64,000 nucleotides of DNA. Origin: Kribbella amoyensis (GTDB lineage: Bacteria > Actinomycetota > Actinomycetes > Propionibacteriales > Kribbellaceae). Location of the stretch: positions 868,001 to 932,000 of the forward strand of contig NZ_VIVK01000001.1 in assembly GCF_007828865.1 (NCBI RefSeq), in the 5' to 3' direction. Under the pieces are notes generated by a model. It made no database searches, was not told the DNA's origin, and saw nothing but the letters and a program-made list of their open reading frames with translations. Of the stretch, positions 34,176-43,227 are shown piece by piece (position 1 is the first letter of the stretch; each line of letters starts with the position of its first letter). The position numbers and the translations under genes were made by a program.

Positions 34176-35410
34176 TCGGTCGCCGTCTCTTCCTCGGTGC
34201 CGTCGGTGCCGCCGCTCTGTCCGGGTGCGCACCGGACGTCCTCGGGTTGCGCCGCAGTGTCCGGGTCGCGGTGAGCTGGAGCGGCGCGGAGCTGCGCGAG
34301 TTCCACCGGGTGCTCGACGGACTCGGTGACCTGGAGTTCCCGGTCGAGGTGATCCCGCTCGGCGACGACATCCCGACCGCGTTCGGTCCGCGCTCGACCC
34401 GGCGGCCCGATGTGGTGATGCTGCCGCGGCCCGGACTGGTTCCCCAACAGCTGGAGAACCTGCAGCCCGTCCCCGCCGAGCTGGCCGACCGCGGCCGGAC
34501 CCGGTTGTGGGACGAGTTGCTGGTGCAGGAAGGCGAGACGTACGGCGTCCCGTTCAAGACCGCGCACAAGTCGGCGATCTGGTACCGCCCGTCCGTCTTC
34601 AAGCAGGTGGGCGTGGAGCCGCCGAAGGTGTGGAGCGACTGGCTCCAGGTGAATCGGCAACTCTCCCTGGCGGGGATCCGGCCGCTGGCGCTCGCGGCGG
34701 GCGACGGCTGGGTACTGACCGACTTCCTGGAGAACGTCCTGCTCGGGTCCGCACCCTCGGCGTACCGGTCGCTGGCATCGTCCGCGGAGCCCCGTCCTTC
34801 CCAGGAGCCCGCTTTCGCTGCTGCGCTGCGGTTGCTCGGTACTTTGTGGGCGGCACCCGGGACCCTCGCGGGTGGCGTCGACCGGTCGCTGGTCCAGCAG
34901 TTCCCGGACGCGATCGTCGAGGTGTTCGGGCATCGGCGCGCGGCGATGGTGCTCGCGTCCGACTTCGCCGAACCGGTGGTCCGCTCGTTCGCCGCGGACC
35001 CGGACGACATCGGCCTGTTCACGTTCCCCTCGATGACCCGGGGTACGGCAGCGCCGGTGGTCGTCGGCGGTGACGTGATGGTGCTGCCGAGACCGGCCTC
35101 CGAGGACGCGCAGAAGCTGGTCCGCCGGCTCGCCGTCCCGGCCGCCGCGGATCCGTGGATCGCGACCGGCGGTTTCCTCGCCGACGGCCGCACCACCGGG
35201 TACTCGCCCGAACTCACGCGGCTCGCCGAGCAACTGGTGGCCCCGGGGAGGTCGTTGCAGTTCGACCTGTCCGACCGGCTGTACCAGCTGGACGACGGAT
35301 TGCAGCGCGTGCTGAACGACTTCCTGGTCCGCGTCGGTGACCAGGGCACCGAGGTGGTTCGGGAAGCGGTGGACGTGGCGCTGACCGAGCTGGCGAAGGT
35401 GGAGAGCTGA
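34172..35410 (+). CDS. Extracellular solute-binding lipoprotein (sugar-binding type)
   Basis: A 412-residue protein from GTG at 34172, which overlaps the previous stop. The signal peptide ends in lipobox LSGC (IGRRLFLGAVGAAALSGCAPD), with a twin-Arg start that may allow Tat export. The rest has the family 1 SBP pattern: RPDVVMLPRPGLV, YGVPFKTAHKSAIWYRPSVF, GVEPPKVWSDWLQ and VVGGDVMVLPRPASEDAQKLVRRLA. It should be tethered outside and bind a sugar or similar solute for the fused permease. The ligand is unknown. Confidence 0.88.
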   Translation: MIGRRLFLGAVGAAALSGCAPDVLGLRRSVRVAVSWSGAELREFHRVLDGLGDLEFPVEVIPLGDDIPTAFGPRSTRRPDVVMLPRPGLVPQQLENLQPVPAELADRGRTRLWDELLVQEGETYGVPFKTAHKSAIWYRPSVFKQVGVEPPKVWSDWLQVNRQLSLAGIRPLALAAGDGWVLTDFLENVLLGSAPSAYRSLASSAEPRPSQEPAFAAALRLLGTLWAAPGTLAGGVDRSLVQQFPDAIVEVFGHRRAAMVLASDFAEPVVRSFAADPDDIGLFTFPSMTRGTAAPVVVGGDVMVLPRPASEDAQKLVRRLAVPAAADPWIATGGFLADGRTTGYSPELTRLAEQLVAPGRSLQFDLSDRLYQLDDGLQRVLNDFLVRVGDQGTEVVREAVDVALTELAKVES

Positions 35411-37182
35411 TGGTGCTGCGGACCAACAACCTGTCCATCGAGCTCGTCGGGCGGGAGATCTCGGGCCGCCCGGTGCCTGGCCGTCCACGCCGGCCGGCGG
35501 GTCCGTACCTGCTCGGCCTGCCGGCCTTGCTGCTCAGCAGTCTGCTGCTGATCCCGGTCGGCGTGACCGTGGTGGCGGCGTTCCGGTTGCCGGACGGGTC
35601 GTTCGGGTTCGGCAACTTCGCGGTGATGGCCGACCCTGCGGCCTTGCATGCCGTGGGCAACAGTTTGGCCTGGGTCGCGGTCGCTTTCGGGCTCGTCGTG
35701 CTCGGGTTCCTGCTCGCGTTGGTGAGCTACCGGCTGCCCGCCGTGTCGTCGTTCCTCCAACCGGCGTTGGTGATCCCGTTCGCGGTCTCGGTCCTGGTCT
35801 CCGGTGCGACGTTCCGGCTGATCTTCGATCCGACCCCCGAACGCGGCACGGTCACGGCGGTCTGGACGAAGCTGTTCGGTACCAGCCCGGTCTGGCTCGG
35901 GCCGGGCATGTTCTGGCTGGTGCTCGTGTCGGCGTTCGGCTGGACCTGGCTCGGGTACGTCGTGTCGTTGTTCCGGGCCGGCCTGGACGCCATCCCCGAC
36001 GACGTGAGCCGCACGATCCAGACCGAGGGCGTCACCGGATGGCGGCGGTTGCGGGTGCTCGAACTGCCGCTGCTGCGCCCGATCACGGGAGTGGTCACGC
36101 TGACCCTGGTGATCGCCGCGGTCCGGGTGTTCGACCTGGTGCTCATCCTCGTTCCCGGTTCGCTGCAACAGGACGCGGACGTGCTGGGGATCAACTGGTG
36201 GCGCTCGTCGGCAGGCGGTACGTCCGGGCGGACCGCGGCCCTTGGGGTCGTCCTGTTCGCGATCGTCGCGGCCGTCGGCGTGATCGGGGTTCGCGGGTTG
36301 CGGCGCCGGCGCTGGGCGATGCCGGTGAGCGTGGTGACCGCGGAGCGTTCGGTCCGACGGCCCCGGCCGAGCCGGCGAACCAGGCGGGTCGGGTCGACCG
36401 TGGGGTTCGCGGTGGCGTTGTTCTGGATCCTGCCCGCGATCGTCCTGGTGGCCACGGCCCTGCACTCGCCGACCGCGGCCGGGCTGGACGGGTGGTGGTC
36501 GGCGCGCGGGTTCGGGTTCGAGTCGTTCGCGGCCGCGGCGAACGTGGGGTTGCTCCGGGCTCTCCTTTCCACGTTGCTGATCTCGTCGATCGCGACGGTG
36601 GTACTGCTCGTCATCGCGGTCCCGACCGCGTACCTGGTCGCGTGGGGTGGGCTGCCGCCGTGGCTGGGTCGCGTGGTGACCAGCGTGTTCGTCGTCCTCG
36701 CGGTGACGCCTGTGCAGATGTACGCGGCTCCGTTGCGGGATGCGATCGGCGCGGCCGGGCTCGCGGGGTCTCGCGTTGCGTTGGCTCTGGTCCACGCCGC
36801 GGCTGGGTTGCCGTTCGCCGTACTGCTGCTGCGGTCCGCGTTCGCTTCTGCCCCTCCTGTGTTGGTTGCCGAAGCGCTGCAGGGGCCGGCCCGGCAGAGC
36901 GCGGTCCTGGCGACCGTGCGACGGACGTACCGCCCTGCGTTGGTGGCGGTCGCGGTACTGGAGTTCGTGCTGGTGTGGAACGACTTCATCGTCGGCTTCC
37001 TGATCAGCGGGCCCGGGAGTACCCCGTTGTCGTTGGTGTTGTGGGGCGAGGCGCGGCAGTTCTCGGCGTCCGCGGGGACCGTTGCCGCGGCGGCCGTGGT
37101 CGCGTCGATCGTGCCCGTGGTCCTGCTGCTGTCGTTCTGGCGTACCGTCGTGCGCGGCCTGACCGTGGGGAGCCGGCCGTGA
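35410..37182 (+). CDS. Fused MalF-MalG-type ABC permease (two TM domains in one chain)
   Basis: A 590-residue membrane protein containing two BPD_transp_1-type domains. The first (about 30-295) includes YLLGLPALLLSSLLLIPVGV and a coupling segment TEGVTGWRRLRVLELPLLRP. The second (about 320-590) starts GSTVGFAVALFWILPAIVLV and has its coupling segment at AEALQGPARQSAVLATVRRTYRPAL. In CUT1 importers these are normally separate proteins. The coupling helices that dock to the ATPase are retained, though degenerate. Its ATG shares one base with the SBP stop (TGATG) and its stop overlaps the TPR gene start. Confidence 0.87.
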   Translation: MVLRTNNLSIELVGREISGRPVPGRPRRPAGPYLLGLPALLLSSLLLIPVGVTVVAAFRLPDGSFGFGNFAVMADPAALHAVGNSLAWVAVAFGLVVLGFLLALVSYRLPAVSSFLQPALVIPFAVSVLVSGATFRLIFDPTPERGTVTAVWTKLFGTSPVWLGPGMFWLVLVSAFGWTWLGYVVSLFRAGLDAIPDDVSRTIQTEGVTGWRRLRVLELPLLRPITGVVTLTLVIAAVRVFDLVLILVPGSLQQDADVLGINWWRSSAGGTSGRTAALGVVLFAIVAAVGVIGVRGLRRRRWAMPVSVVTAERSVRRPRPSRRTRRVGSTVGFAVALFWILPAIVLVATALHSPTAAGLDGWWSARGFGFESFAAAANVGLLRALLSTLLISSIATVVLLVIAVPTAYLVAWGGLPPWLGRVVTSVFVVLAVTPVQMYAAPLRDAIGAAGLAGSRVALALVHAAAGLPFAVLLLRSAFASAPPVLVAEALQGPARQSAVLATVRRTYRPALVAVAVLEFVLVWNDFIVGFLISGPGSTPLSLVLWGEARQFSASAGTVAAAAVVASIVPVVLLLSFWRTVVRGLTVGSRP

Positions 37183-38504
37183 CCGATGAGGGACAGCCCG
37201 AGCCGGCCGAGGACAAGGCGAGCGAGAAACGCGATCGGCGGCGCGGTGACATCTTCGGGATCAGCGCGCTGGCGTCCGCGTTGTTGTCCGGCCTGGCGGG
37301 CGACAAGCTCTCGCAGAGCCTCGACAGCGGTGGCTGGATCAGCGTTGCCGGGTTCAGCGTCACCGTGGTGTTCGCGCTGGTGTGGGCGATCTACAACGCG
37401 CCCATCGGCCTGCGGAGATACCGTCGCTGGCGAGCCGGTACCGCGGCCACAGTTGCTGAAGGCAACAAGCTGCGGACCGCCGCGGAGGAGGCCGAGCAGT
37501 GGTTGGTGTCGCTCGGCTCGGACTCCGGCGGGATGGCGGCCGCCGAGTGGTTCGAGCAGAACGAACCACGGCTGCGCACCCTGTTGCTCACCGAGAAAGC
37601 GACCCCCGGGACCGCGGACGACGTCGCCCGGATCTGCGACGCGTTGGACTCCTGGTACGTGGTGCGTCGTGATCCCGAGGAACTGTTGACGCTGAGCGAG
37701 TTCCTGGGCGCGGTGGCCGACGGATGTGGACGCCGTGACCTCGCCGAACTCGCGGCGGCGCGGGCGGCCACGGCGTACCGGATGCTGGGCGACCTGGACC
37801 TGGCGAACACCCGGCTCGGCCAGTCCGGCAACGTGGCACCGGCAAGGAGGGCACGCAGCCGGACAGCGGCCGCGCTGGAGACCCGGCGTCAGGTGGAGCA
37901 CGCCCTGGTCCACCTGGCCCACGCGGCATCGGCACCGGTCGGCAACGATCGCGACGAGGTCGTCCTGAACGCGCGGGACCGACTGGACGACGCACGGCTG
38001 AGCCGGCCTGGTCCGGACTTCGCGGCCGAGGTGGCGATCCACATCAACCTCGCGATCGTCCACCTCTACCAGCAGGATCCCGAGGGTGCGTTGGACCAAC
38101 TCCGCCCGGCCGCTGCTCGCGCAACCGCCGCGGGAGACGCGAGTGGCCTCGCCCACGCGGTGGAGCTGACCGGTGTGGCCGCGTGGATGCTGCGCAGCAA
38201 CCACGAAGCCCGCAAGTGGTGGCAGCACGCGGAACACCTCTACGCCGAGATCAACGAAACCGAGGGCCAGGCACGATGCCTGCAACACCTCGGCTCCGCG
38301 GAGGTGTCGGCCGGTCGGCTGGACGAGGCGGTCCTCCTGCTGGAACAGAGCGCCCTTCTGCGTGGCTACAAGAGCCCGACGCTGACGACGTACCTGGAAG
38401 CCGCCAAGCAGACCGCGGAACCACCGGAGTTCCCCGAGGAGCCGGAACGCCGGACGACGGCGAGCCGCCTCCGCCAGGCCATCACCCGGTGGCGCCTGCA
38501 CTGA
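37179..38504 (+). CDS. Membrane-anchored TPR-like protein coupled to the pseudo-ABC operon
   Basis: A 441-residue protein from GTG at 37179, overlapping the permease stop by 4 nt. A charged N-terminus precedes two probable membrane helices (ISALASALLSGLAGDKL and WISVAGFSVTVVFALVWAIY). The rest is helical: repeats such as VAIHINLAIVHLYQQDPEGALDQLRPA and ARCLQHLGSAEVSAGRLDEAVLLLEQ are TPR-like. No enzyme motif is seen. Because it is translationally coupled to the transporter-like genes, it probably acts with them, perhaps as scaffold or cytoplasmic output of a sensing complex. I do not recognise the family. Confidence 0.78.
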   Translation: MTDEGQPEPAEDKASEKRDRRRGDIFGISALASALLSGLAGDKLSQSLDSGGWISVAGFSVTVVFALVWAIYNAPIGLRRYRRWRAGTAATVAEGNKLRTAAEEAEQWLVSLGSDSGGMAAAEWFEQNEPRLRTLLLTEKATPGTADDVARICDALDSWYVVRRDPEELLTLSEFLGAVADGCGRRDLAELAAARAATAYRMLGDLDLANTRLGQSGNVAPARRARSRTAAALETRRQVEHALVHLAHAASAPVGNDRDEVVLNARDRLDDARLSRPGPDFAAEVAIHINLAIVHLYQQDPEGALDQLRPAAARATAAGDASGLAHAVELTGVAAWMLRSNHEARKWWQHAEHLYAEINETEGQARCLQHLGSAEVSAGRLDEAVLLLEQSALLRGYKSPTLTTYLEAAKQTAEPPEFPEEPERRTTASRLRQAITRWRLH

Positions 38505-38568
38505 CGGCCACGACTCACCCTTCGGGTGGTTGCGGGTTTTGTCGGCGGGGTCGCCTAGGTTGTCGGGC

Positions 38569-39978
38569 ATGGCGAAGGCTGCGGGGCAGACCAGATCGAA
38601 GGCGGGCAAGTCGCCGTTCGCTTGCTCGGAGTGCGGGTGGACGACGGCGCGCTGGGCCGGCCGCTGCGGCGAGTGCCAGGCCTGGGGGACGGTCGCCGAG
38701 GTGGGCGCACCGAAGGCCGCCCGAATCACCGCCGGGCCGGTGTCGTCGCCCGCGATGCCGATCGCCAAGGTGTCCGCGATCGAGGCCGAGTCCCGGCCGA
38801 CCGGTCTCGGTGAGCTCGACCGGGTGCTCGGTGGCGGCGTCGTCCCCGGCGCGGTCATCCTGCTCGCGGGTGAGCCCGGGGTCGGCAAGTCGACGCTGCT
38901 GCTGGAGGTCGCGGCGCAGTCCGCCCGGCACGGTCAGCGCACGCTCTACGTCTCCGGTGAGGAGTCGGCCGCCCAGGTCCGGTTGCGCGCGGGTCGTACG
39001 GACGCGCTGGTCGACGAGCTGTACCTGGCCGCCGAGACGGACATGTCCGCGGTGATCGGCCAGGTGGACGCGGTCGAGCCGTCGTTCCTGGTGATCGACT
39101 CGGTGCAGACGATGGCGCACCCCGACGTCGACGGCGCGCCGGGCGGTGTCACCCAGGTCCGCGAGGTCACCGGCGCCCTGGTCCGGCTGGCGAAGGAGCG
39201 CAACATCGCCGTCGTCCTGGTCGGCCACGTCACCAAGGAGGGCGCGATCGCCGGGCCGCGGATGCTCGAGCACCTGGTCGACGTGGTGCTCGCGTTCGAC
39301 GGCGACAAGCACTCCGGGTTCCGGATGGTGCGGGCGACGAAGAACAGGTTCGGCCCGTCCGACGAGGTCGGCTGCTTCGACATGGTCGACACCGGCATCG
39401 TCGAGGTCAGCGACCCGACCGGCCTGTTCGTCTCCGAGCACGCCGAGCCGGTTGCCGGGACGTGCGTCACTGTGATGATGGAGGGCCGCCGCCCGTTGCT
39501 CGCGGAGGTGCAGGCCCTGGTCGGGCCGTCGGCGGCGCCGCAGCCCCGGCGGACCACGTCCGGGCTGGAGTCGTCCCGGGTCGCGATGGTGCTGGCCGTC
39601 CTCGGCAACCGGGCCGGCCTGAAGCTGACCGACCAGGAGGTGTACGTCGCGACCGTCGGCGGCGTGAAGATCAGCGAGCCGGTCGCCGATCTGTCGGTCG
39701 CGATCGCGGTCGCCTCCTCGGTCACCGACAAACCGATCCACCCCGGCCTGATCGCGATCGGCGAGGTCGGCCTGGCCGGCGAGGTCCGGCGCGTCGGCGG
39801 GCTGGAGAAGCGGCTGGCCGAAGCGGCCCGGCTCGGGTTCACGAAAGCGATCGTGCCCGCCGACGTCCCGAACCGGAGCAAGGACCTCAAACCGCTGGAC
39901 ATGCAGGCCAAGTACGGCCTGCGCGTCTTCGCCGCCGGCGACATCCGCGCCGCCATGCACGCCGCCGGCATCCTCTGA
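38569..39978 (+). CDS. radA: DNA repair protein RadA
   Basis: A 469-residue RecA-like branch-migration helicase. The N-terminal zinc finger uses C19, C22, C33 and C36. Walker A GEPGVGKST is at 101-109, and the RadA-specific KNRFG motif is at 258-262. The C-terminal Lon protease-like domain is present (SVAIAVASSVTDKPI, GEVGLAGEVRRV). It processes recombination intermediates. No Shine-Dalgarno is seen; TAGGTT lies 7 nt before ATG, consistent with a leaderless mRNA. disA follows 2 kb downstream, as in many actinobacteria and Bacillus. Confidence 0.96.
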   Translation: MAKAAGQTRSKAGKSPFACSECGWTTARWAGRCGECQAWGTVAEVGAPKAARITAGPVSSPAMPIAKVSAIEAESRPTGLGELDRVLGGGVVPGAVILLAGEPGVGKSTLLLEVAAQSARHGQRTLYVSGEESAAQVRLRAGRTDALVDELYLAAETDMSAVIGQVDAVEPSFLVIDSVQTMAHPDVDGAPGGVTQVREVTGALVRLAKERNIAVVLVGHVTKEGAIAGPRMLEHLVDVVLAFDGDKHSGFRMVRATKNRFGPSDEVGCFDMVDTGIVEVSDPTGLFVSEHAEPVAGTCVTVMMEGRRPLLAEVQALVGPSAAPQPRRTTSGLESSRVAMVLAVLGNRAGLKLTDQEVYVATVGGVKISEPVADLSVAIAVASSVTDKPIHPGLIAIGEVGLAGEVRRVGGLEKRLAEAARLGFTKAIVPADVPNRSKDLKPLDMQAKYGLRVFAAGDIRAAMHAAGIL

Positions 39979-40000
39979 CCTCGATCCGCCGGGTCGCGGC

Positions 40001-40561
40001 TCAGCTCGCGGCCGGGCGGTGGACCATCAGGGTGGTCCGGCCGTCGAAGACGCGGGACTCCTGCAGCTCCAGCGGGCGACGGGACCGGCCCTCGGGGAAG
40101 AGGCGCTTGCCGCCGCCGAGCAGGACCGGGTGGATCACGACGTGGTACTCGTCGATCAGGCCCTGCTCCGTCAGCGCCGACGCCAACGCGGAACCGCCGC
40201 TGAGCAGGAGGTCGCTGCCGGTCCCTTCCTTCAGCGCGGCCAGCTCTTCGATGCTGTGGACGACGGTGGTGTCCCAGTCGGCCGACTCCAGGGTCGTGGA
40301 GACGACCACCTTCGGCGTCTTCCGCCAGACCGGGGCGAACTCCAGGTCGTGCGGGTGGTCGGAGATCGACTCCACCTCCGGCCAGTAGCCGGACATCATG
40401 TCCCACACCACCCGGCCGTACAGGAAGGTTCCGGTCCGCTCGTTCAGCGTCATCGCGTACGCCGACAGCTCCGGCCCCATCACCGGCCAGTCGAACTCTC
40501 CGTTCGGGCCCTCGATGTAGCCGTCGACGGAGGTGTGCACGTAGAAGACGATCTTTCGCAT
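40001..40561 (-). CDS. Dihydrofolate reductase family (RibD C-terminal-like) protein
   Basis: A 186-residue protein of the RibD_C/DHFR-like family. The N-terminus KIVFYVHTSVDGYIEGPNGEFDW is diagnostic, followed by GTFLYGRVVWDMMSGYW, KVVVSTTLESADW, LLLSGGSALASALTEQGLIDEYHVVIHPVLLGGGKRLF. It binds NADPH and reduces an unknown substrate; such proteins are numerous in actinobacteria and rarely the true DHFR. It sits between radA and the FabH-like gene in opposite orientation, splitting the radA-disA neighbourhood. Confidence 0.88.
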   Translation of the reverse strand: MRKIVFYVHTSVDGYIEGPNGEFDWPVMGPELSAYAMTLNERTGTFLYGRVVWDMMSGYWPEVESISDHPHDLEFAPVWRKTPKVVVSTTLESADWDTTVVHSIEELAALKEGTGSDLLLSGGSALASALTEQGLIDEYHVVIHPVLLGGGKRLFPEGRSRRPLELQESRVFDGRTTLMVHRPAAS

Positions 40562-40824
40562 GGTCCTGCTCCTTGCCGCTCAGGGGGTGTACTCGCCCGG
40601 TGGTCGGAGCGGTCCCGGCGCCCTTGACATCGCTGCGGACAAATCCCACCTGTGGCTCCGCTCACATCGTGTCGGCCGGTGTTCACCGGGTGGTGAGACG
40701 CCCGTCCACCCCATGACTGGGCGGAACGTACTCTGGTGGGCGGCCCCCACCGCGGTACGCCCGCGAGCCCCGACCCGCCGCCGGTCACGCCCCAGGCCGC
40801 GGTACCCCTCTCGGAGGAGCACTC

Positions 40825-41763
40825 ATGACCGGATCCAGAGTTGTCGCGCTCGGCCACTACCAGCCGGAGCGGGTGCTCACCAACGACGAGCTCGCGACCA
40901 TGGTGGAGACGAGCGACGAGTGGATCCAGAGCCGGGTCGGCATCCGCGAACGCCGGGTCGCCGCGCCCGACGAGCAGGTCGACGAGATGGCCTGGCGGGC
41001 CGCCGAGAAGGCCGTCGCGAACGCCGGCATCGACAAGGCCGAGATCGACTTCGTCGTGGTCGCGACCTGTACGGCGATCGACCGCTCACCGAACATCGCG
41101 GCCCGGGTCGCGCAGCGTCTCGGCCTGGGCAGCCCGGCCGCGCTCGACGTGAACACCGCGTGCTCCGGGTTCACCCACGCGATGGCGACCGCGGACCACG
41201 CGATCCGGGCCGGCGCCGCGTCGAAGGCGCTCGTCATCGGGGTGGAGAAGCTGACCGACTTCACCGACTGGACCGACCGCACCACCTGCGTCCTGGTCGG
41301 CGACGGCGCCGGCGCGGCCGTACTGGTCGCGAGCGAGGAGCCGGAGATCGGCCCGGTCGTCTGGGGCTCGGTTCCGGAGATGTCCGACGCGGTCCGGATC
41401 GAGGGCCGGGACGCCAAGTTCGCGCAGGAGGGGCAGAGCGTCTTCCGCTGGACGACGACCCAGCTGCCCGCGATCGCGCGGCAGATCTGCGAGAAGAGCG
41501 GTCTGCGGCCCGAGGACCTCGGCGGCGTGGTCCTGCATCAGGCGAACCTGCGCATCATCGAGCCACTGGCCAAACGCCTCGGCGCCGTCAACGCGGTCGT
41601 CGCCCGCGACGTGGTCGAGTCCGGCAACACCTCGGCCGCCAGCATCCCGCTCGCGCTGTCCAAGCTGGTCGAGCGCCGGGAGATCCCCAAGGGTGCCCCG
41701 GTCCTGCTCTTCGGCTTCGGCGGCGGCCTCTCCTACGCCGGCCAGATCATCCGCTGTCCCTGA
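40825..41763 (+). CDS. Beta-ketoacyl-ACP synthase III (FabH-like)
   Basis: A 312-residue thiolase-fold enzyme condensing an acyl-CoA starter with malonyl-ACP. The catalytic triad is complete: C113 in DVNTACSGFTHAM, H238 in VVLHQANLRIIE and N268 in ESGNTSAAS. N-terminal SDEWIQSRVGIRERR is diagnostic. ATG at 40825 follows GGAGGA. No other fatty-acid or polyketide genes are adjacent, so it could be an auxiliary FabH or a stand-alone starter enzyme. In several actinobacteria a FabH-like gene lies near radA-disA. Confidence 0.92.
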   Translation: MTGSRVVALGHYQPERVLTNDELATMVETSDEWIQSRVGIRERRVAAPDEQVDEMAWRAAEKAVANAGIDKAEIDFVVVATCTAIDRSPNIAARVAQRLGLGSPAALDVNTACSGFTHAMATADHAIRAGAASKALVIGVEKLTDFTDWTDRTTCVLVGDGAGAAVLVASEEPEIGPVVWGSVPEMSDAVRIEGRDAKFAQEGQSVFRWTTTQLPAIARQICEKSGLRPEDLGGVVLHQANLRIIEPLAKRLGAVNAVVARDVVESGNTSAASIPLALSKLVERREIPKGAPVLLFGFGGGLSYAGQIIRCP

Positions 41764-41906
41764 CCTCAGGACGTCGCCCCGGCAGCGTCCGGCGACGCGA
41801 CGCGCCGAAGTGATCTGGTTGAAATGCGGCCGGGTCCCGAGCTTCGGCGCGGACGCGGCGGACGGCGTACCGGCTTTGTTTTCTGGGGTTTGCGGCGGGG
41901 ATCGGC

Positions 41907-41927
41907 CGTGCACGGAACCGGTGCACG
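41907..41927. repeat. Inverted repeat in the 273-bp gap before disA
   Basis: CGTGCAC (41907-41913) and GTGCACG (41921-41927) are separated by 7 nt. They lie after the FabH-like gene and about 110 bp before disA. It could be a terminator or an operator. Nothing else in the gap looks like a gene. Confidence 0.4.
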
Positions 41928-42022
41928 CCCGGATGCACGAGCGTTCGCACCGGCCCGGCCGTCACGCCGCCCGGATCGGCCGCTCCCGGGGCACTTCGCT
42001 CACACCCGGCGGCCGCGCCGCA

Positions 42023-42036
42023 TAGACTCAGGTGCC
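42023..42036 (+). promoter_or_regulatory. Candidate -10 for leaderless disA mRNA
   Basis: TAGACT at 42023-42028 stands 8 nt before the disA GTG, and no Shine-Dalgarno intervenes. This is the spacing of leaderless actinobacterial promoters. A -35 is not obvious. Confidence 0.4.
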
Positions 42037-43131
42037 GTGGCGGCGAATACCGACAAGAACAGCACCGACGCGCGGATGCGCGCGACCCTGGCAGCGGTGG
42101 CGCCCGGCACCGAACTGCGCGAAGGGCTGGAGCGGATCCTGCGCGGGCGGACCGGCGCGCTGATCGTGCTCGGTCACGACAAGACCGTCGACGCGATCTC
42201 CACCGGCGGCTTCGAGATCAACGTCGAGTTCACCGCGACCGGACTGCGCGAGCTGAGCAAGATGGACGGCGCGATCATCGTCGACCGGGACGCGGTCCGG
42301 ATGATCCGGGCCGCCGTGCACCTGATGCCGGACCCGGCGATCGTGACCCAGGAGACCGGGACCCGGCACCGGACCGCCGACCGGGTCGCGCGGCAGACCG
42401 GGTTCCCGGTGATCTCGGTGTCGCAGTCGATGCACATCATCGCGCTGTACGTCGACGACCAGCGGTACGTGCTGGAGGACTCCGGCGCGATCCTGTCCCG
42501 CGCGAACCAGGCCCTGGCCACCCTGGAGCGGTACAAGCTCCGCCTCGACGAGGTCTCCGGGACGCTGTCCGCGCTGGAGATCGAGGACCTGGTCACCGTT
42601 CGCGACGTCGCCGCGGTCGCGCAGCGGCTGGAGATGGTGCGCCGGATCGCGACCGAGATCGACGGCTACGTGGTCGAGCTCGGCACCGACGGCCGGCTGC
42701 TCACCCTGCAGCTGAACGAGCTGGTCGCCGGGGTCGCGGGCGAGCGCGAGCTGGTCGTCCGCGACTACCTGCCGCCGGCCACCGGACGCCGCCCGAAGAC
42801 GGCCGACGACGTGCTGGTCGAGCTCGACGCGGTCAGCCCGACGGACCTGCTCGACATCGGCCAGGTCGCCCGGGCCCTGCAGCTGGGCGGGGCCGAGCAG
42901 CTGGACGCGGCGGTGACCCCGCGCGGGTACAGGTTGCTCGCGAAGGTGCCGCGGTTGCCAGGCGCCGTGATCGACCGGCTGATCGACCACTTCGGCCACC
43001 TGCAGAAGCTGCTCGCGGCGAGTATCGACGACCTGCAGACCGTCGACGGTGTCGGCGAGAACCGCGCCCGCACCGTCCGCGAGGGCCTGTCCCGGCTGGC
43101 CGAGTCCAGCATCCTCGAACGCTACGTCTGA
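42037..43131 (+). CDS. disA: DNA integrity scanning diadenylate cyclase DisA
   Basis: A 364-residue enzyme that makes c-di-AMP from two ATP. The DAC domain carries the DGA motif at 77-79 and GTRHR at 108-112, then [13 protein letters not shown] helical linker and a C-terminal helix-hairpin-helix DNA-binding domain ([20 protein letters not shown]) follow, so it can scan for branched DNA. RadA binds and modulates DisA in other bacteria, and radA lies just upstream in the same orientation. GTG at 42037 marks the start of conserved sequence. Confidence 0.96.
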   Translation: MAANTDKNSTDARMRATLAAVAPGTELREGLERILRGRTGALIVLGHDKTVDAISTGGFEINVEFTATGLRELSKMDGAIIVDRDAVRMIRAAVHLMPDPAIVTQETGTRHRTADRVARQTGFPVISVSQSMHIIALYVDDQRYVLEDSGAILSRANQALATLERYKLRLDEVSGTLSALEIEDLVTVRDVAAVAQRLEMVRRIATEIDGYVVELGTDGRLLTLQLNELVAGVAGERELVVRDYLPPATGRRPKTADDVLVELDAVSPTDLLDIGQVARALQLGGAEQLDAAVTPRGYRLLAKVPRLPGAVIDRLIDHFGHLQKLLAASIDDLQTVDGVGENRARTVREGLSRLAESSILERYV

Positions 43132-43180
43132 GCCTGCCGCCCGATCCCGGGCCTTGATCGGTGCGGCGTGAGCGCGTAAT

Positions 43181-43200
43181 ACTCCACGTGGAATAGTTCG
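43181..43200. promoter_or_regulatory. Palindromic PadR operator candidate
   Basis: TCCACGTGGA (43183-43192) is a perfect 10-bp palindrome, flanked by A/T-rich arms (AATAC on the left, ATAGTT on the right) that are nearly symmetric. It lies 36 bp before the PadR start codon and fits autoregulation of the PadR-MFS operon. Confidence 0.5.
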
Positions 43201-43227
43201 TACGGATCAATCCGGGTGGAGTGGTTG

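Noticed and set aside
35727..38888. A 1053-codon open frame on the minus strand opposite the transporter and TPR genes
   Set aside because: It is antisense to four well-supported genes, is rich in Arg/Pro/Thr as expected of a shadow frame in high-GC DNA, and shows no domain pattern.
41764..42036. c-di-AMP (ydaO-type) riboswitch next to disA
   Set aside because: The gap shows only a small inverted repeat and a -10-like hexamer; the conserved riboswitch core was not found, and disA itself seems leaderless.
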